From assembly GCA_002337045.1 (NCBI GenBank), contig DDFF01000006.1:248001-312000 (forward strand): a stretch of 64,000 nt of DNA, given 5' to 3'. Under the pieces are notes generated by a model. The model saw nothing but the letters and a program-made list of their open reading frames with translations. It was not told where the DNA came from and searched no databases. Below, in pieces: positions 53,058 to 60,928 of the stretch (the first letter of the stretch is position 1; every line of letters begins with the position of its first letter). The position numbers and the translations under genes are program-made. Source of the stretch: Bacteroidetes bacterium UBA1935. Lineage in GTDB: Bacteria; Bacteroidota; Bacteroidia; Chitinophagales; Chitinophagaceae.

Positions 53058-55691
53058 ATGATCCGGAAATTTTTACACGTAAACAATTCAAAGAGCAGGT
53101 TTTCCCTCTTTTTGTTATCCGCCCTTCTGTTGTTATCAACAGTTGTAAAAGCACAGTTGCCAACATCTGCTGCTCTTTACCCTTTTGTATCTTCAAACAA
53201 GCCTTTTACCTACTTGTCTGGTGGTACACCTGTCCCATTTACTAGTTGGGATGATACCTATGTAACTGGTATTCCAATTGGTTTCCCGTTTACTTTTTGT
53301 GGTGTTACATATACTAATGTTACAGCACATACAAATGGCTACATGTGTTTTGGTGCTAATACTACTGTGTGGTATCCTTCCTCTTCGGCGGGGATTGCCA
53401 GCATAGGGCCTGTAGTTTTTGCTATGTGGCACGATGCAATGGGTTCAAGTTCTACTGCAACTCCTGTAACGTACCAGACAACGGGTAGTGCACCAAATCG
53501 TGTATTTACGTTGGAGTTCAGGAACTGGGGTACTTTTGTCTACGCCGGAGCAGTAGTTACTTTCCAGTATAAACTATACGAAGGTGGTGCCGTAGAAGTA
53601 CACTATCAACAAGAAACGGGTGCATCTTGGCCAAGTGCGGGTGCTGCTATTGGTATAGGTAAAAATTCTACAGACTTCCAAAGCCTTCCAAATACAAGTG
53701 CTTCACCTACACCTAGTACTTCCACAGTAACTGCTACAACAGGCTCAAAACCTGCTACTGGTCAAAGCTATTTGTGGGGTCTGATACCATGTACAGGTAC
53801 GCCTAACTATGATATAACAGGGCCGAATGTTGCATGTGTTGGTAAACCATTTACAGTTACATTATCAGGTACAGGTATTATTTCCGGTCTTACTTTTTTG
53901 TGGGAATCATCTAACGATGGTGTAACATGGTCTACTTATACCGGTACTGGTGCAGGTACTAATACAGTTACGGATGTCATTACAAACGCTCCGCGTTGGT
54001 ATCGCGCAACTATAACATGTACAAATTCAGGATTATCATACACAACATCTGCTTGGAAAGTTGATGTAGCTCCATTCTATTATTGTTATTGTGATGTAGC
54101 ACCTAGCACTGCTACCGGTTTGGATATAGGAAACGTTACGTTAATAAATGTAAGCCGTGGTGATACCACGCTAAACAATGGTAACTCTACACCATTGCTG
54201 AATAATAATACTGCGAACAAAACGTACACTAACTTCCAGTATGCACCTAACCAACCGATAGTTATGTATCGTAATCCGGGTATCAATAAATACAAAATGT
54301 TTGTTACTGAGATTAACTCAAGTGCAACATTTACTCCGGGTAATGTAGGTGTGTTTATCGACTTTGACCGTAATGGTACATTCGATCCGGGCGAAAGAGT
54401 ATTCACACGTACTATCAATGGTGGATCGCTGATACCTAGTACAGAATCAGATACATTTACTGTTCCTCCAACAGCACAGATAGGCCTTACAGGTATGCGT
54501 GTTATAGTTAGTAAATCTGGTGTAGATTCTTGTGGTTTTGGTATGACAGAAGGCGAGGTTGAAGATTATTTGGTTGATATGAGATTCGAGCCATGTTCAG
54601 GTCCTGCAAATGCAGGTACACTCACTTCTTCAGAAGTGTCACTGTGTTCTGGTTATGATTACATAACTAAAAATACTGGTTATGATTCTACAAAATCTGA
54701 ATTGGTAAAAAGCTGGATGGTATCAGGTGATAACATTATCTGGTCTTCTATTACTAACAGCACATCAAAAGATACTTTGATGCGAATATTCAATGGTCAG
54801 CCATTATATTATAAAGTGCGTATGATATGTACACCTTCTAAGGATACAACATATACTACACCGCTGAAGATTGATGCGCGTCCGGGCTATAAATGCTATT
54901 GCTACAGTCAGGCAATAGGCGGCAACCCTAAGAATTCAAGCAATCCGAAAGATAGTAGCGATATTGGCGGTATCATATTCTCTACATTCAACACAAATAC
55001 AGGTGGTGCACACTTGCTGAATCCTGTAGCACAGGAAAAACGTACAGACCATACTGACGATGCACCTATCCTGCTGTTTGTAGACAGCACATACCAACTG
55101 ACAGTGTACCACACACAACGTACAGCTGTGCATTCAGATGCTAAGATTACTGTGTTTATGGACTTTAATAATAATAAGGAATATGATGCTCCTTATGAAA
55201 GAGTATACACAGGCTACACAAGTGTGGGCAACTTTACAATAGTAGATAACATCACTATTCCTAATAAAATTATCACGGATGTGCCAACAGGTATGCGTGT
55301 GATATTGAATAATGATATAGCACCAAACAATCCTTCAGATCTGGCTTGTGGTTCTTATGTATCAGGCGAAACTGAAGACCTGATGGTTATGTTCCACAGG
55401 AACTTCCCTGCATCTGTAAATACTGTGGGCAGTATTGAAGATTTCGGTTTGTATCCGAATCCTACTACAGGCAAATTCCGTCTGCAATTCAACAGTGCTG
55501 CTGCGATGAATGATGTTACAATTAACATAACTAACATCACAGGCCAAACGGTAATGCAGAAGGTTGTAAAACACAACGGTGGTACATTCACACAAGACAT
55601 CGATATGAGCAATCAGGCTCGTGGCGTATATGTAGTTGAACTGCGTACTGCAGAAGGTGCAAAACAAGTACAGCGCCTTGTTATAGACTAA
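53058..55691 (+). CDS. Secreted GEVED-domain protein with T9SS type A sorting domain
   Basis: The 877-residue product has a long signal peptide (about 1-32, ending VKA). A nidogen-like beta region (35-235) is followed by an Ig-like stretch (about 245-340). Two GEVED-type domains carry GEVEDYLVD (about 510) and GETEDLMV (about 770), each preceded by an FxDFxxNG calcium-type loop, IDFDRNGTFD and MDFNNNKEYD. The last 70 residues are a T9SS sorting domain (YPNPTTGKFRLQF, RGVYVVELRTAEG). It is a surface or extracellular adhesin-like protein; ligands are unknown. It is alone in its transcript. Confidence 0.82.
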   Translation: MIRKFLHVNNSKSRFSLFLLSALLLLSTVVKAQLPTSAALYPFVSSNKPFTYLSGGTPVPFTSWDDTYVTGIPIGFPFTFCGVTYTNVTAHTNGYMCFGANTTVWYPSSSAGIASIGPVVFAMWHDAMGSSSTATPVTYQTTGSAPNRVFTLEFRNWGTFVYAGAVVTFQYKLYEGGAVEVHYQQETGASWPSAGAAIGIGKNSTDFQSLPNTSASPTPSTSTVTATTGSKPATGQSYLWGLIPCTGTPNYDITGPNVACVGKPFTVTLSGTGIISGLTFLWESSNDGVTWSTYTGTGAGTNTVTDVITNAPRWYRATITCTNSGLSYTTSAWKVDVAPFYYCYCDVAPSTATGLDIGNVTLINVSRGDTTLNNGNSTPLLNNNTANKTYTNFQYAPNQPIVMYRNPGINKYKMFVTEINSSATFTPGNVGVFIDFDRNGTFDPGERVFTRTINGGSLIPSTESDTFTVPPTAQIGLTGMRVIVSKSGVDSCGFGMTEGEVEDYLVDMRFEPCSGPANAGTLTSSEVSLCSGYDYITKNTGYDSTKSELVKSWMVSGDNIIWSSITNSTSKDTLMRIFNGQPLYYKVRMICTPSKDTTYTTPLKIDARPGYKCYCYSQAIGGNPKNSSNPKDSSDIGGIIFSTFNTNTGGAHLLNPVAQEKRTDHTDDAPILLFVDSTYQLTVYHTQRTAVHSDAKITVFMDFNNNKEYDAPYERVYTGYTSVGNFTIVDNITIPNKIITDVPTGMRVILNNDIAPNNPSDLACGSYVSGETEDLMVMFHRNFPASVNTVGSIEDFGLYPNPTTGKFRLQFNSAAAMNDVTINITNITGQTVMQKVVKHNGGTFTQDIDMSNQARGVYVVELRTAEGAKQVQRLVID

Positions 55692-55715
55692 TAATCTTAA
55701 GCAATGATTTATACT

Positions 55716-55744
55716 AAAAGCCCCGCAATTGCGGGGCTTTTATA
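55716..55744 (+). terminator. Terminator after GEVED gene
   Basis: A perfect 26-base palindrome with 13-base arms AAAAGCCCCGCAA, 24 bases after the stop. Confidence 0.85.
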
Positions 55745-55803
55745 TTTGTATTAATCGGCTGTGAAAGAATATAAAAAATACAATTTGAAAAGTCAAAATA
55801 AAG

Positions 55804-55831
55804 TTGTCCCCGCACACTGTGTATATCTTTG
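55804..55831 (+). promoter_or_regulatory. Promoter of nrdJ
   Basis: TTG (55804-55806), 17 bases and TATCTTTG (55824-55831) fit the Bacteroidota promoter. This leaves a leader of about 145 bases before the ATG, long for this window. Confidence 0.6.
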
Positions 55832-55872
55832 AAAATCAGCCACCAGTGAGGGTTTAATTAATGCAATTCAGG

Positions 55873-55881
55873 TTATCCACA
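55873..55881 (+). promoter_or_regulatory. DnaA-box match in nrdJ leader
   Basis: TTATCCACA is the strongest classical DnaA box, located between promoter and ATG. In E. coli DnaA controls the nrdAB operon; a similar role here is inference. Confidence 0.4.
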
Positions 55882-55981
55882 AAGGGTTGAATACTTATTT
55901 TCCCAAGTGGTGTGGTTTTAGATATTTTCGCTTTCTCAACCTTGATTTTTTATAATTCTTTAACAAAATATTTTTACCCAT

Positions 55982-58900
55982 ATGGCAGCATCAAAAACGA
56001 ATAAGCAAGGAGCCGGCTTGCAGTTCAACCGCCACTACACGAAAGATGGCGTTAGCCCGTTTGATATGTTTGAGTACGATTACCGCACATCGGTAATTCG
56101 CAACCCGAACGGTGAGAAAGTATTTGAGATGACGGATGTTGAAGTGCCAAAGCACTGGTCTCAGATAGCTACAGATATTCTTGCACAGAAATACTTCCGC
56201 AAAGCAGGTGTACCACAAGCTGATGGTACTACAGGCCGCGAAACTTCTATCAGGCAAGTAGCACATCGTCTTGCTAACTGCTGGATGGTATGGGGCGATA
56301 AATACGGATACTTTGCATCTGCTGCTGATGCGAAAGTGTTTTATGATGAGCTGATATACAGCATACTGCTGCAAAGCTGCGCACCAAACTCACCACAGTG
56401 GTTCAATACAGGTCTGCACAGCAGCTACGGTATAGATGGTAAAGCACAAGGCCACTACTACGTAGATCCGATAACAGGCAAACTGGAACGTTCCAAAAAC
56501 GCATACGAGCGCCCTCAGCCGCATGCATGTTTCATATTGAGTGTAGATGATGATCTGGTAAATGAAGGCGGTATCATGGATCTGTGGGTACGTGAAGCAC
56601 GTATTTTCAAATACGGTTCCGGTGTTGGTACAAACTTCTCTGGCATTCGTGCAGAAGGTGAAAAACTAAGTGGTGGTGGTACATCAAGTGGCCTGATGAG
56701 CTTCCTGAAAATTGGCGACCGTGCTGCAGGTGCTATAAAGAGCGGTGGTACTACACGTCGTGCTGCTAAAATGGTGTGTCTGGATCTTGACCACCCTGAA
56801 ATAACAGAATTCATTGACTGGAAAGTAGAAGAAGAGAAGAAAGTAGCTGCGCTGATAGCTGCAGGTTATGCATCAGACTACGAAGGCGAAGCATACCGTA
56901 CAGTATCCGGTCAGAACTCAAATAACTCTGTTCGCGTACCAAACGAATTCTTCCGTCGTCTTGCTAATGGTGAAGATTGGGAAATGAAAGCCCGCAGCAC
57001 CGGCAAAACAATGAAGACAATATCTGCAAATGCACTGTGGGATAAGATAGCTTACGCTGCATGGCGCTGTGCTGACCCTGGTACACAATATGATACTACC
57101 ATCAACGAATGGCATACATGCCCTGAAGGTGGTCCTATCCGTGCATCAAACCCATGTTCAGAATACATGTTCCTGGATAACACAGCATGTAATCTGGCGT
57201 CACTCAACCTGCGTCGCTTCTTCGATGAAGAAACAAGCACATTTGACGTAGCAGGTTTTGAATACATGACACGCCTGTGGACAGTAGTATTGGAAGTATC
57301 AGTACTGATGGCGCAGTTCCCTTCTCCTGAAGTGGCACAACTGAGCTATGACTACCGTACACTGGGTCTGGGTTACGCAAACCTTGGCTCTATGCTGATG
57401 GTGAGCGGTATTGCTTATGATAGTGAAGAAGCACGCGCTATTGCCGGTGCTATCACAGCTATCATGAATGGCGTTGCGTACAAAACATCTGCAGAGATGG
57501 CTGCTGCACTGGGTGCGTTCCCTCGCTACGAAGAAAACAAAAAGCACATGCTGCGTGTAATGCGCAACCACCGTGCTGCTGCATACGATGCTGCTGATGC
57601 TTACGAAGGTTTGGAAACAAAACCAATGGGTATCAATGCTAAGTATTGCCCTGACTACCTGCTGAAAGCAGCAACAAAAGCATGGGACGATGCAGTGCAA
57701 ATGGGCGAAAAGCATGGCTACCGCAATGCGCAGGCTACGGTTATTGCACCTACAGGTACTATCGGTCTGGTAATGGACTGTGATACTACAGGTATCGAAC
57801 CGGACTTTGCATTGGTTAAATTCAAAAAGCTTTCAGGTGGTGGTTATTTCAAAATCATCAACCAATCTATACCAACAGCACTGAAAAAACTGGGCTATAC
57901 ACCTGAACAAACAGATGCTATTGTTAAGTATGCAAAAGGCCATGCAACATTTGCAGGTGCTCCGTACATCAACCACGAGACACTTAGCGAAAAAGGCTTT
58001 ATTGCAGAAGAACTGAAAAAACTGGATGCTGCTGTAGAAAGCGCATTTGAAATAGGCTTTGTATTCAACGCATACAATCTCGGCGAAGAGTGTCTGAAAC
58101 GTCTGGGCTTCACACCTGAGCAATACTTCGCACCTGACTTCAACCTGTTGGAAGAACTGGGCTTCAGCGACGAGCAGATAGAAGCTGCTAACGACTATGT
58201 GTGCGGTACTATGATGATAGAAGGTGCACCATTCCTGAAAGACGAACACTTGCCGGTTTTTGATTGCGCAAACAAATGCGGTAAGAAAGGTGAACGTTAC
58301 ATCCACGCACACGGTCACATCCGTATGATGGGTGCTACACAGCCGTTCATCAGCGGTGCGATATCTAAAACTATCAACCTGCCAAACGAAGCTACTGTAG
58401 ACGAAATCAAAGACTGCTACATGCTGAGCTGGCAGTTGGGCATCAAAGCTTGTGCGCTGTACCGCGATGGTTCTAAACTGAGCCAGCCACTGAGCAACAA
58501 GAGCGATAAAAAGAAAAAAGAAGAAACAAAAGAAGCGGAAGCTACTGCTGAAGACAGCGTAATTGTGGATATGGGTAAACTCACTATCGACGAACTGCTG
58601 GAAGAAGTGAGCAAACGCGTACAGGCAAGCCCTGATACAAAACTGAAACGCGAGCTGAGCCGTATCGTAGAGCGCAAGCAATTGCCTGCTAAGCGCCGTG
58701 GCTATACCATCAAAGCAAAAGTTGGCGGACAACCATTGTTTGTACGTACGGGCGAATACGGTGATGGTACACTGGGTGAAATATTCTTGGATATGGCGAA
58801 AGAAGGTGCTACTATGCGTAGCTTGATGAACAGCTTCGCGATAGCAGTATCAATAGGCCTGCAGTATGGTGTGCCACTGGATGAATTCGTAGACAAGTTT

Positions 58901-59317
58901 ACATTTACCCGCTTTGAACCGGCAGGTATTGTAGAACACCCGAACATCAAGTCTGCAACATCGGTGCTCGACTTTGTATTCCGCTTGCTGGCTTATGAGT
59001 ATCTGGATCGTAACGACCTGGTACACGTACAAGACCCTGAGCGTATGCAACAGCAGGAAGAAGATGATGCAAACGCCGGTCAACAGGAATTGTCTCAGGT
59101 ACGCGTAACAGCACCTGCACCACAGGCGCAAACACAAAAGAATGTAAACATTGCACCAAAACCAGTTGCAGCAACAGCAGATAAAACAGCAGATATTAAG
59201 AAGATGATGGGAACCAGTGCCGATGCACCAGTATGCCGCAACTGTGGCAACATCACCCTGAGAAACGGTACCTGCTACATGTGCCCTAACTGTGGTACAA
59301 CAACAGGTTGCAGCTAA
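55982..59317 (+). CDS. nrdJ: Adenosylcobalamin-dependent (class II) ribonucleotide reductase
   Basis: NrdJ reduces ribonucleotides to deoxyribonucleotides with a cobalamin-derived radical. The 1111-residue product has the class II core: SGVGTNFSGIRAEGE, SNPCSEYMFLDNTACNLASLNL with active-site cysteine, and IAPTGTIGLVMDCDTTGIEPD. A Lys/Glu-rich linker (about 840-860) leads to a TSCPD domain (about 880-1010: LKRELSRIV, GTLGEIFLDMAKEG) and a C-terminal zinc-ribbon-like end CRNCGNITLRNGTCYMCPNCG. The long form with TSCPD is usual in Bacteroidota. No NrdR gene is in the window. It has a long leader carrying a DnaA-box match. Confidence 0.96.
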   Translation: MAASKTNKQGAGLQFNRHYTKDGVSPFDMFEYDYRTSVIRNPNGEKVFEMTDVEVPKHWSQIATDILAQKYFRKAGVPQADGTTGRETSIRQVAHRLANCWMVWGDKYGYFASAADAKVFYDELIYSILLQSCAPNSPQWFNTGLHSSYGIDGKAQGHYYVDPITGKLERSKNAYERPQPHACFILSVDDDLVNEGGIMDLWVREARIFKYGSGVGTNFSGIRAEGEKLSGGGTSSGLMSFLKIGDRAAGAIKSGGTTRRAAKMVCLDLDHPEITEFIDWKVEEEKKVAALIAAGYASDYEGEAYRTVSGQNSNNSVRVPNEFFRRLANGEDWEMKARSTGKTMKTISANALWDKIAYAAWRCADPGTQYDTTINEWHTCPEGGPIRASNPCSEYMFLDNTACNLASLNLRRFFDEETSTFDVAGFEYMTRLWTVVLEVSVLMAQFPSPEVAQLSYDYRTLGLGYANLGSMLMVSGIAYDSEEARAIAGAITAIMNGVAYKTSAEMAAALGAFPRYEENKKHMLRVMRNHRAAAYDAADAYEGLETKPMGINAKYCPDYLLKAATKAWDDAVQMGEKHGYRNAQATVIAPTGTIGLVMDCDTTGIEPDFALVKFKKLSGGGYFKIINQSIPTALKKLGYTPEQTDAIVKYAKGHATFAGAPYINHETLSEKGFIAEELKKLDAAVESAFEIGFVFNAYNLGEECLKRLGFTPEQYFAPDFNLLEELGFSDEQIEAANDYVCGTMMIEGAPFLKDEHLPVFDCANKCGKKGERYIHAHGHIRMMGATQPFISGAISKTINLPNEATVDEIKDCYMLSWQLGIKACALYRDGSKLSQPLSNKSDKKKKEETKEAEATAEDSVIVDMGKLTIDELLEEVSKRVQASPDTKLKRELSRIVERKQLPAKRRGYTIKAKVGGQPLFVRTGEYGDGTLGEIFLDMAKEGATMRSLMNSFAIAVSIGLQYGVPLDEFVDKFTFTRFEPAGIVEHPNIKSATSVLDFVFRLLAYEYLDRNDLVHVQDPERMQQQEEDDANAGQQELSQVRVTAPAPQAQTQKNVNIAPKPVAATADKTADIKKMMGTSADAPVCRNCGNITLRNGTCYMCPNCGTTTGCS

Positions 59318-59353
59318 TAGTTTCTAACCCATCGATTATATAGATCGCAAACA

Positions 59354-59386
59354 AGTAAGGCTACCATTTGGTAGCCTTTACTTTTG
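59354..59386 (+). terminator. Terminator after nrdJ
   Basis: AGTAAGGCTACC pairs with GGTAGCCTTTACT (one bulged base) over ATTT, then TTTT. Confidence 0.75.
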
Positions 59387-59402
59387 TATACCATATGGTA
59401 TA
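59387..59402. repeat. 16-base perfect palindrome upstream of lipoprotein pair
   Basis: TATACCATATGGTATA lies 33 bases before the ATG at 59436. Its TACCATATGGTA core resembles the TACCATTTGGTA inside the terminator stem just upstream. It could be an operator. Confidence 0.5.
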
Positions 59403-59435
59403 GTTTTTGCGTTAGATATAGCTTAATACCTATTT

Positions 59436-59900
59436 ATGAAATCTCTCCAATACTCTATACTGTTCATTGCATTCTTATCATTTGCGGTAGCCTGCAAAAA
59501 GAAAGACACCCCTGCTACGACAACCGATTTCAGGGAGGCCTATAAGGGCAGCTATAACTACAACAAGACCTTGATGCACGAGCAACATCCATCAGGTGGT
59601 GTTACAACCCGTACTACAACGGATAGTAGCGGTACGCTTGCTATATCGTATAACATTACAGATTCGCTTACCAATACCACACCCAATGGCAAGGTTACCT
59701 ACCCGGCGTTGAAATTCTCCTATAGCAATGGCAATACGGAAATGATAGGCATACAGAGCAATGGAACCTTTGTAAGGTTTACAACATATTACAGCCAGTC
59801 CGGAGGGTTTATCAGTGCCGATAGCTTTATTCATTCAGCTACTACCGGTGGTGTCAGTTTTACAGATTCAATTGGCTTTGCAGGCAAGAGAATAAAATAG
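59436..59900 (+). CDS. Small lipoprotein, first of a tandem pair
   Basis: The 154-residue product has a lipobox AVAC (Cys20), then KKKD and a short beta-rich domain. A FREAYKGSYNY start, an SGTLAISYNITDS strand, a PALKFSYSNGNTEMIGI strand and an FTDSIGFAGKRIK end are shared in order with the next gene product (DFRSDIVGEYRL, DVTISYSISDS, PAITFKWHS, FDWRAYINGRRK). The two are paralogues from a tandem duplication. The family is not recognised; size and layout suggest a small envelope beta-barrel-like or lipocalin-like domain. Confidence 0.65.
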   Translation: MKSLQYSILFIAFLSFAVACKKKDTPATTTDFREAYKGSYNYNKTLMHEQHPSGGVTTRTTTDSSGTLAISYNITDSLTNTTPNGKVTYPALKFSYSNGNTEMIGIQSNGTFVRFTTYYSQSGGFISADSFIHSATTGGVSFTDSIGFAGKRIK

Positions 59901-59929
59901 TATTTTTATAAACAATTAAACCCTTATTT

Positions 59930-60397
59930 ATGAGATATATACCATTATTAGCATTGCTACTTGTAGCATTTGCAGCCTGCAAAAAAACAACAGAATCGCC
60001 GCAGGCATCCACAACACCTACCAGCGATTTCCGAAGTGATATTGTTGGAGAATATAGGCTAACTCTTAAAGAAATACATATCAGCCACCCGGATATGAAG
60101 CCAAAGGATACTACTGAAACCAGTCTTACGGATGATGTAACAATCAGTTATTCAATTTCAGACTCCACCAGGATAAACAGCATGTCATACTTAGATACGG
60201 TACTTCCTGCCATAACATTCAAGTGGCATAGCACCGGGAAAACAGATACATTCGGAATGTTAGCTCCAGATCATTTGTGTGGGGATGGCAGTTATTCACA
60301 AGGCTGGATTATTAATAAGGATAGTATCTCATATTATAAGAGTGAGAGTGGCGTTAGTTTTGATTGGCGTGCTTATATTAACGGAAGAAGAAAATAG
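59930..60397 (+). CDS. Small lipoprotein, second of a tandem pair
   Basis: The 155-residue product has a lipobox FAAC (Cys17) and the same order of strands as the preceding gene product (DFRSDIVGEYRL, TISYSISDS, PAITFKWHSTGKTDTFGM, GVSFDWRAYINGRRK). Overall identity looks low, so the duplication is old or the two diverge fast. It starts 29 bases after the first gene's stop and is probably co-transcribed. Function is unknown. Confidence 0.65.
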   Translation: MRYIPLLALLLVAFAACKKTTESPQASTTPTSDFRSDIVGEYRLTLKEIHISHPDMKPKDTTETSLTDDVTISYSISDSTRINSMSYLDTVLPAITFKWHSTGKTDTFGMLAPDHLCGDGSYSQGWIINKDSISYYKSESGVSFDWRAYINGRRK

Positions 60398-60408
60398 ATG
60401 TTAAGGGC

Positions 60409-60416
60409 TATATTTG
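60409..60416 (+). promoter_or_regulatory. -7 promoter box abutting Gre-like gene start
   Basis: TATATTTG, the same sequence as at dcd, ends four bases before the ATG at 60421. Transcription would begin at or near the start codon. Confidence 0.5.
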
Positions 60417-60420
60417 ATGG

Positions 60421-60870
60421 ATGCTCATCAAACAACAGCTACATAACCTCTGCCATGCTTATCTGGATAGTAATATCCAAAATGCAGAGGCTGTAATTAC
60501 AGATGCACGAGAAGCTGCACGCAATGAAACCAAGAGCAGTGCGGGTGATAAATACGAAACTGCCCGCGAAATGATGCAGCAGGATATAGACCTTAATAAT
60601 GCACGCCTGCTGCAGCTACGCAGACAAATAGACGTGTTGGATAGGATAGCAATTGATACGATTTCTGATATCATTATACCCGGGAGCATCGTTACAACAA
60701 CACAGGCTAATTACTTTATAGCCATCAGTGCCGGCAAATTATTGGTGGACGGACAAACATACTATGCCATCTCGATAGACTCTCCGCTTGGTGCGCAACT
60801 GAAAGGCAAGAAGGCTGGTGATGAATTTATCATCAACGGAAAGAAAGGGACAATATCGGATGTACTATAA
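60421..60870 (+). CDS. GreA/GreB-like protein
   Basis: The 149-residue product has an N-terminal coiled-coil hairpin (about 10-75, with ETKSSAGDKYETAREMMQQD at the turn side) and a C-terminal beta domain (about 80-149: IIPGSIVTTTQANYFIAISAG, then SPLGAQLKGKKAGDEFIING). That order is like GreA/GreB transcript-cleavage factors or their relatives that bind the RNA polymerase secondary channel. Typical Gre tip acidic residues (D/E pair) are not clearly placed. Similar proteins in this phylum are sometimes wrongly labelled 3-oxoacyl-ACP synthase. It may be leaderless. Confidence 0.68.
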   Translation: MLIKQQLHNLCHAYLDSNIQNAEAVITDAREAARNETKSSAGDKYETAREMMQQDIDLNNARLLQLRRQIDVLDRIAIDTISDIIIPGSIVTTTQANYFIAISAGKLLVDGQTYYAISIDSPLGAQLKGKKAGDEFIINGKKGTISDVL

Positions 60871-60873
60871 AAG

Positions 60874-60901
60874 GTAAGAGCACCTTGAAAGGTGCCCTTA
60901 C
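60874..60901. repeat. Hairpin between Gre-like and DUF4397 genes
   Basis: GTAAGAGCACCT and AGGTGCCCTTAC arms with one mismatch. No T-run follows, so it is not a typical terminator. Confidence 0.4.
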
Positions 60902-60928
60902 TCATCACATACCCAATCACAAAAACAA

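Noticed and set aside
55832..55981. Cobalamin riboswitch in the long leader of B12-dependent nrdJ
   Set aside because: The conserved B12-box and core segments could not be recognised; only a weak CACCA/TGGTG pairing was found. A covariance-model search would settle it.
57833..58732. 299-codon open frame antisense to nrdJ
   Set aside because: Phe/Cys-rich product without family features, fully inside the nrdJ gene.
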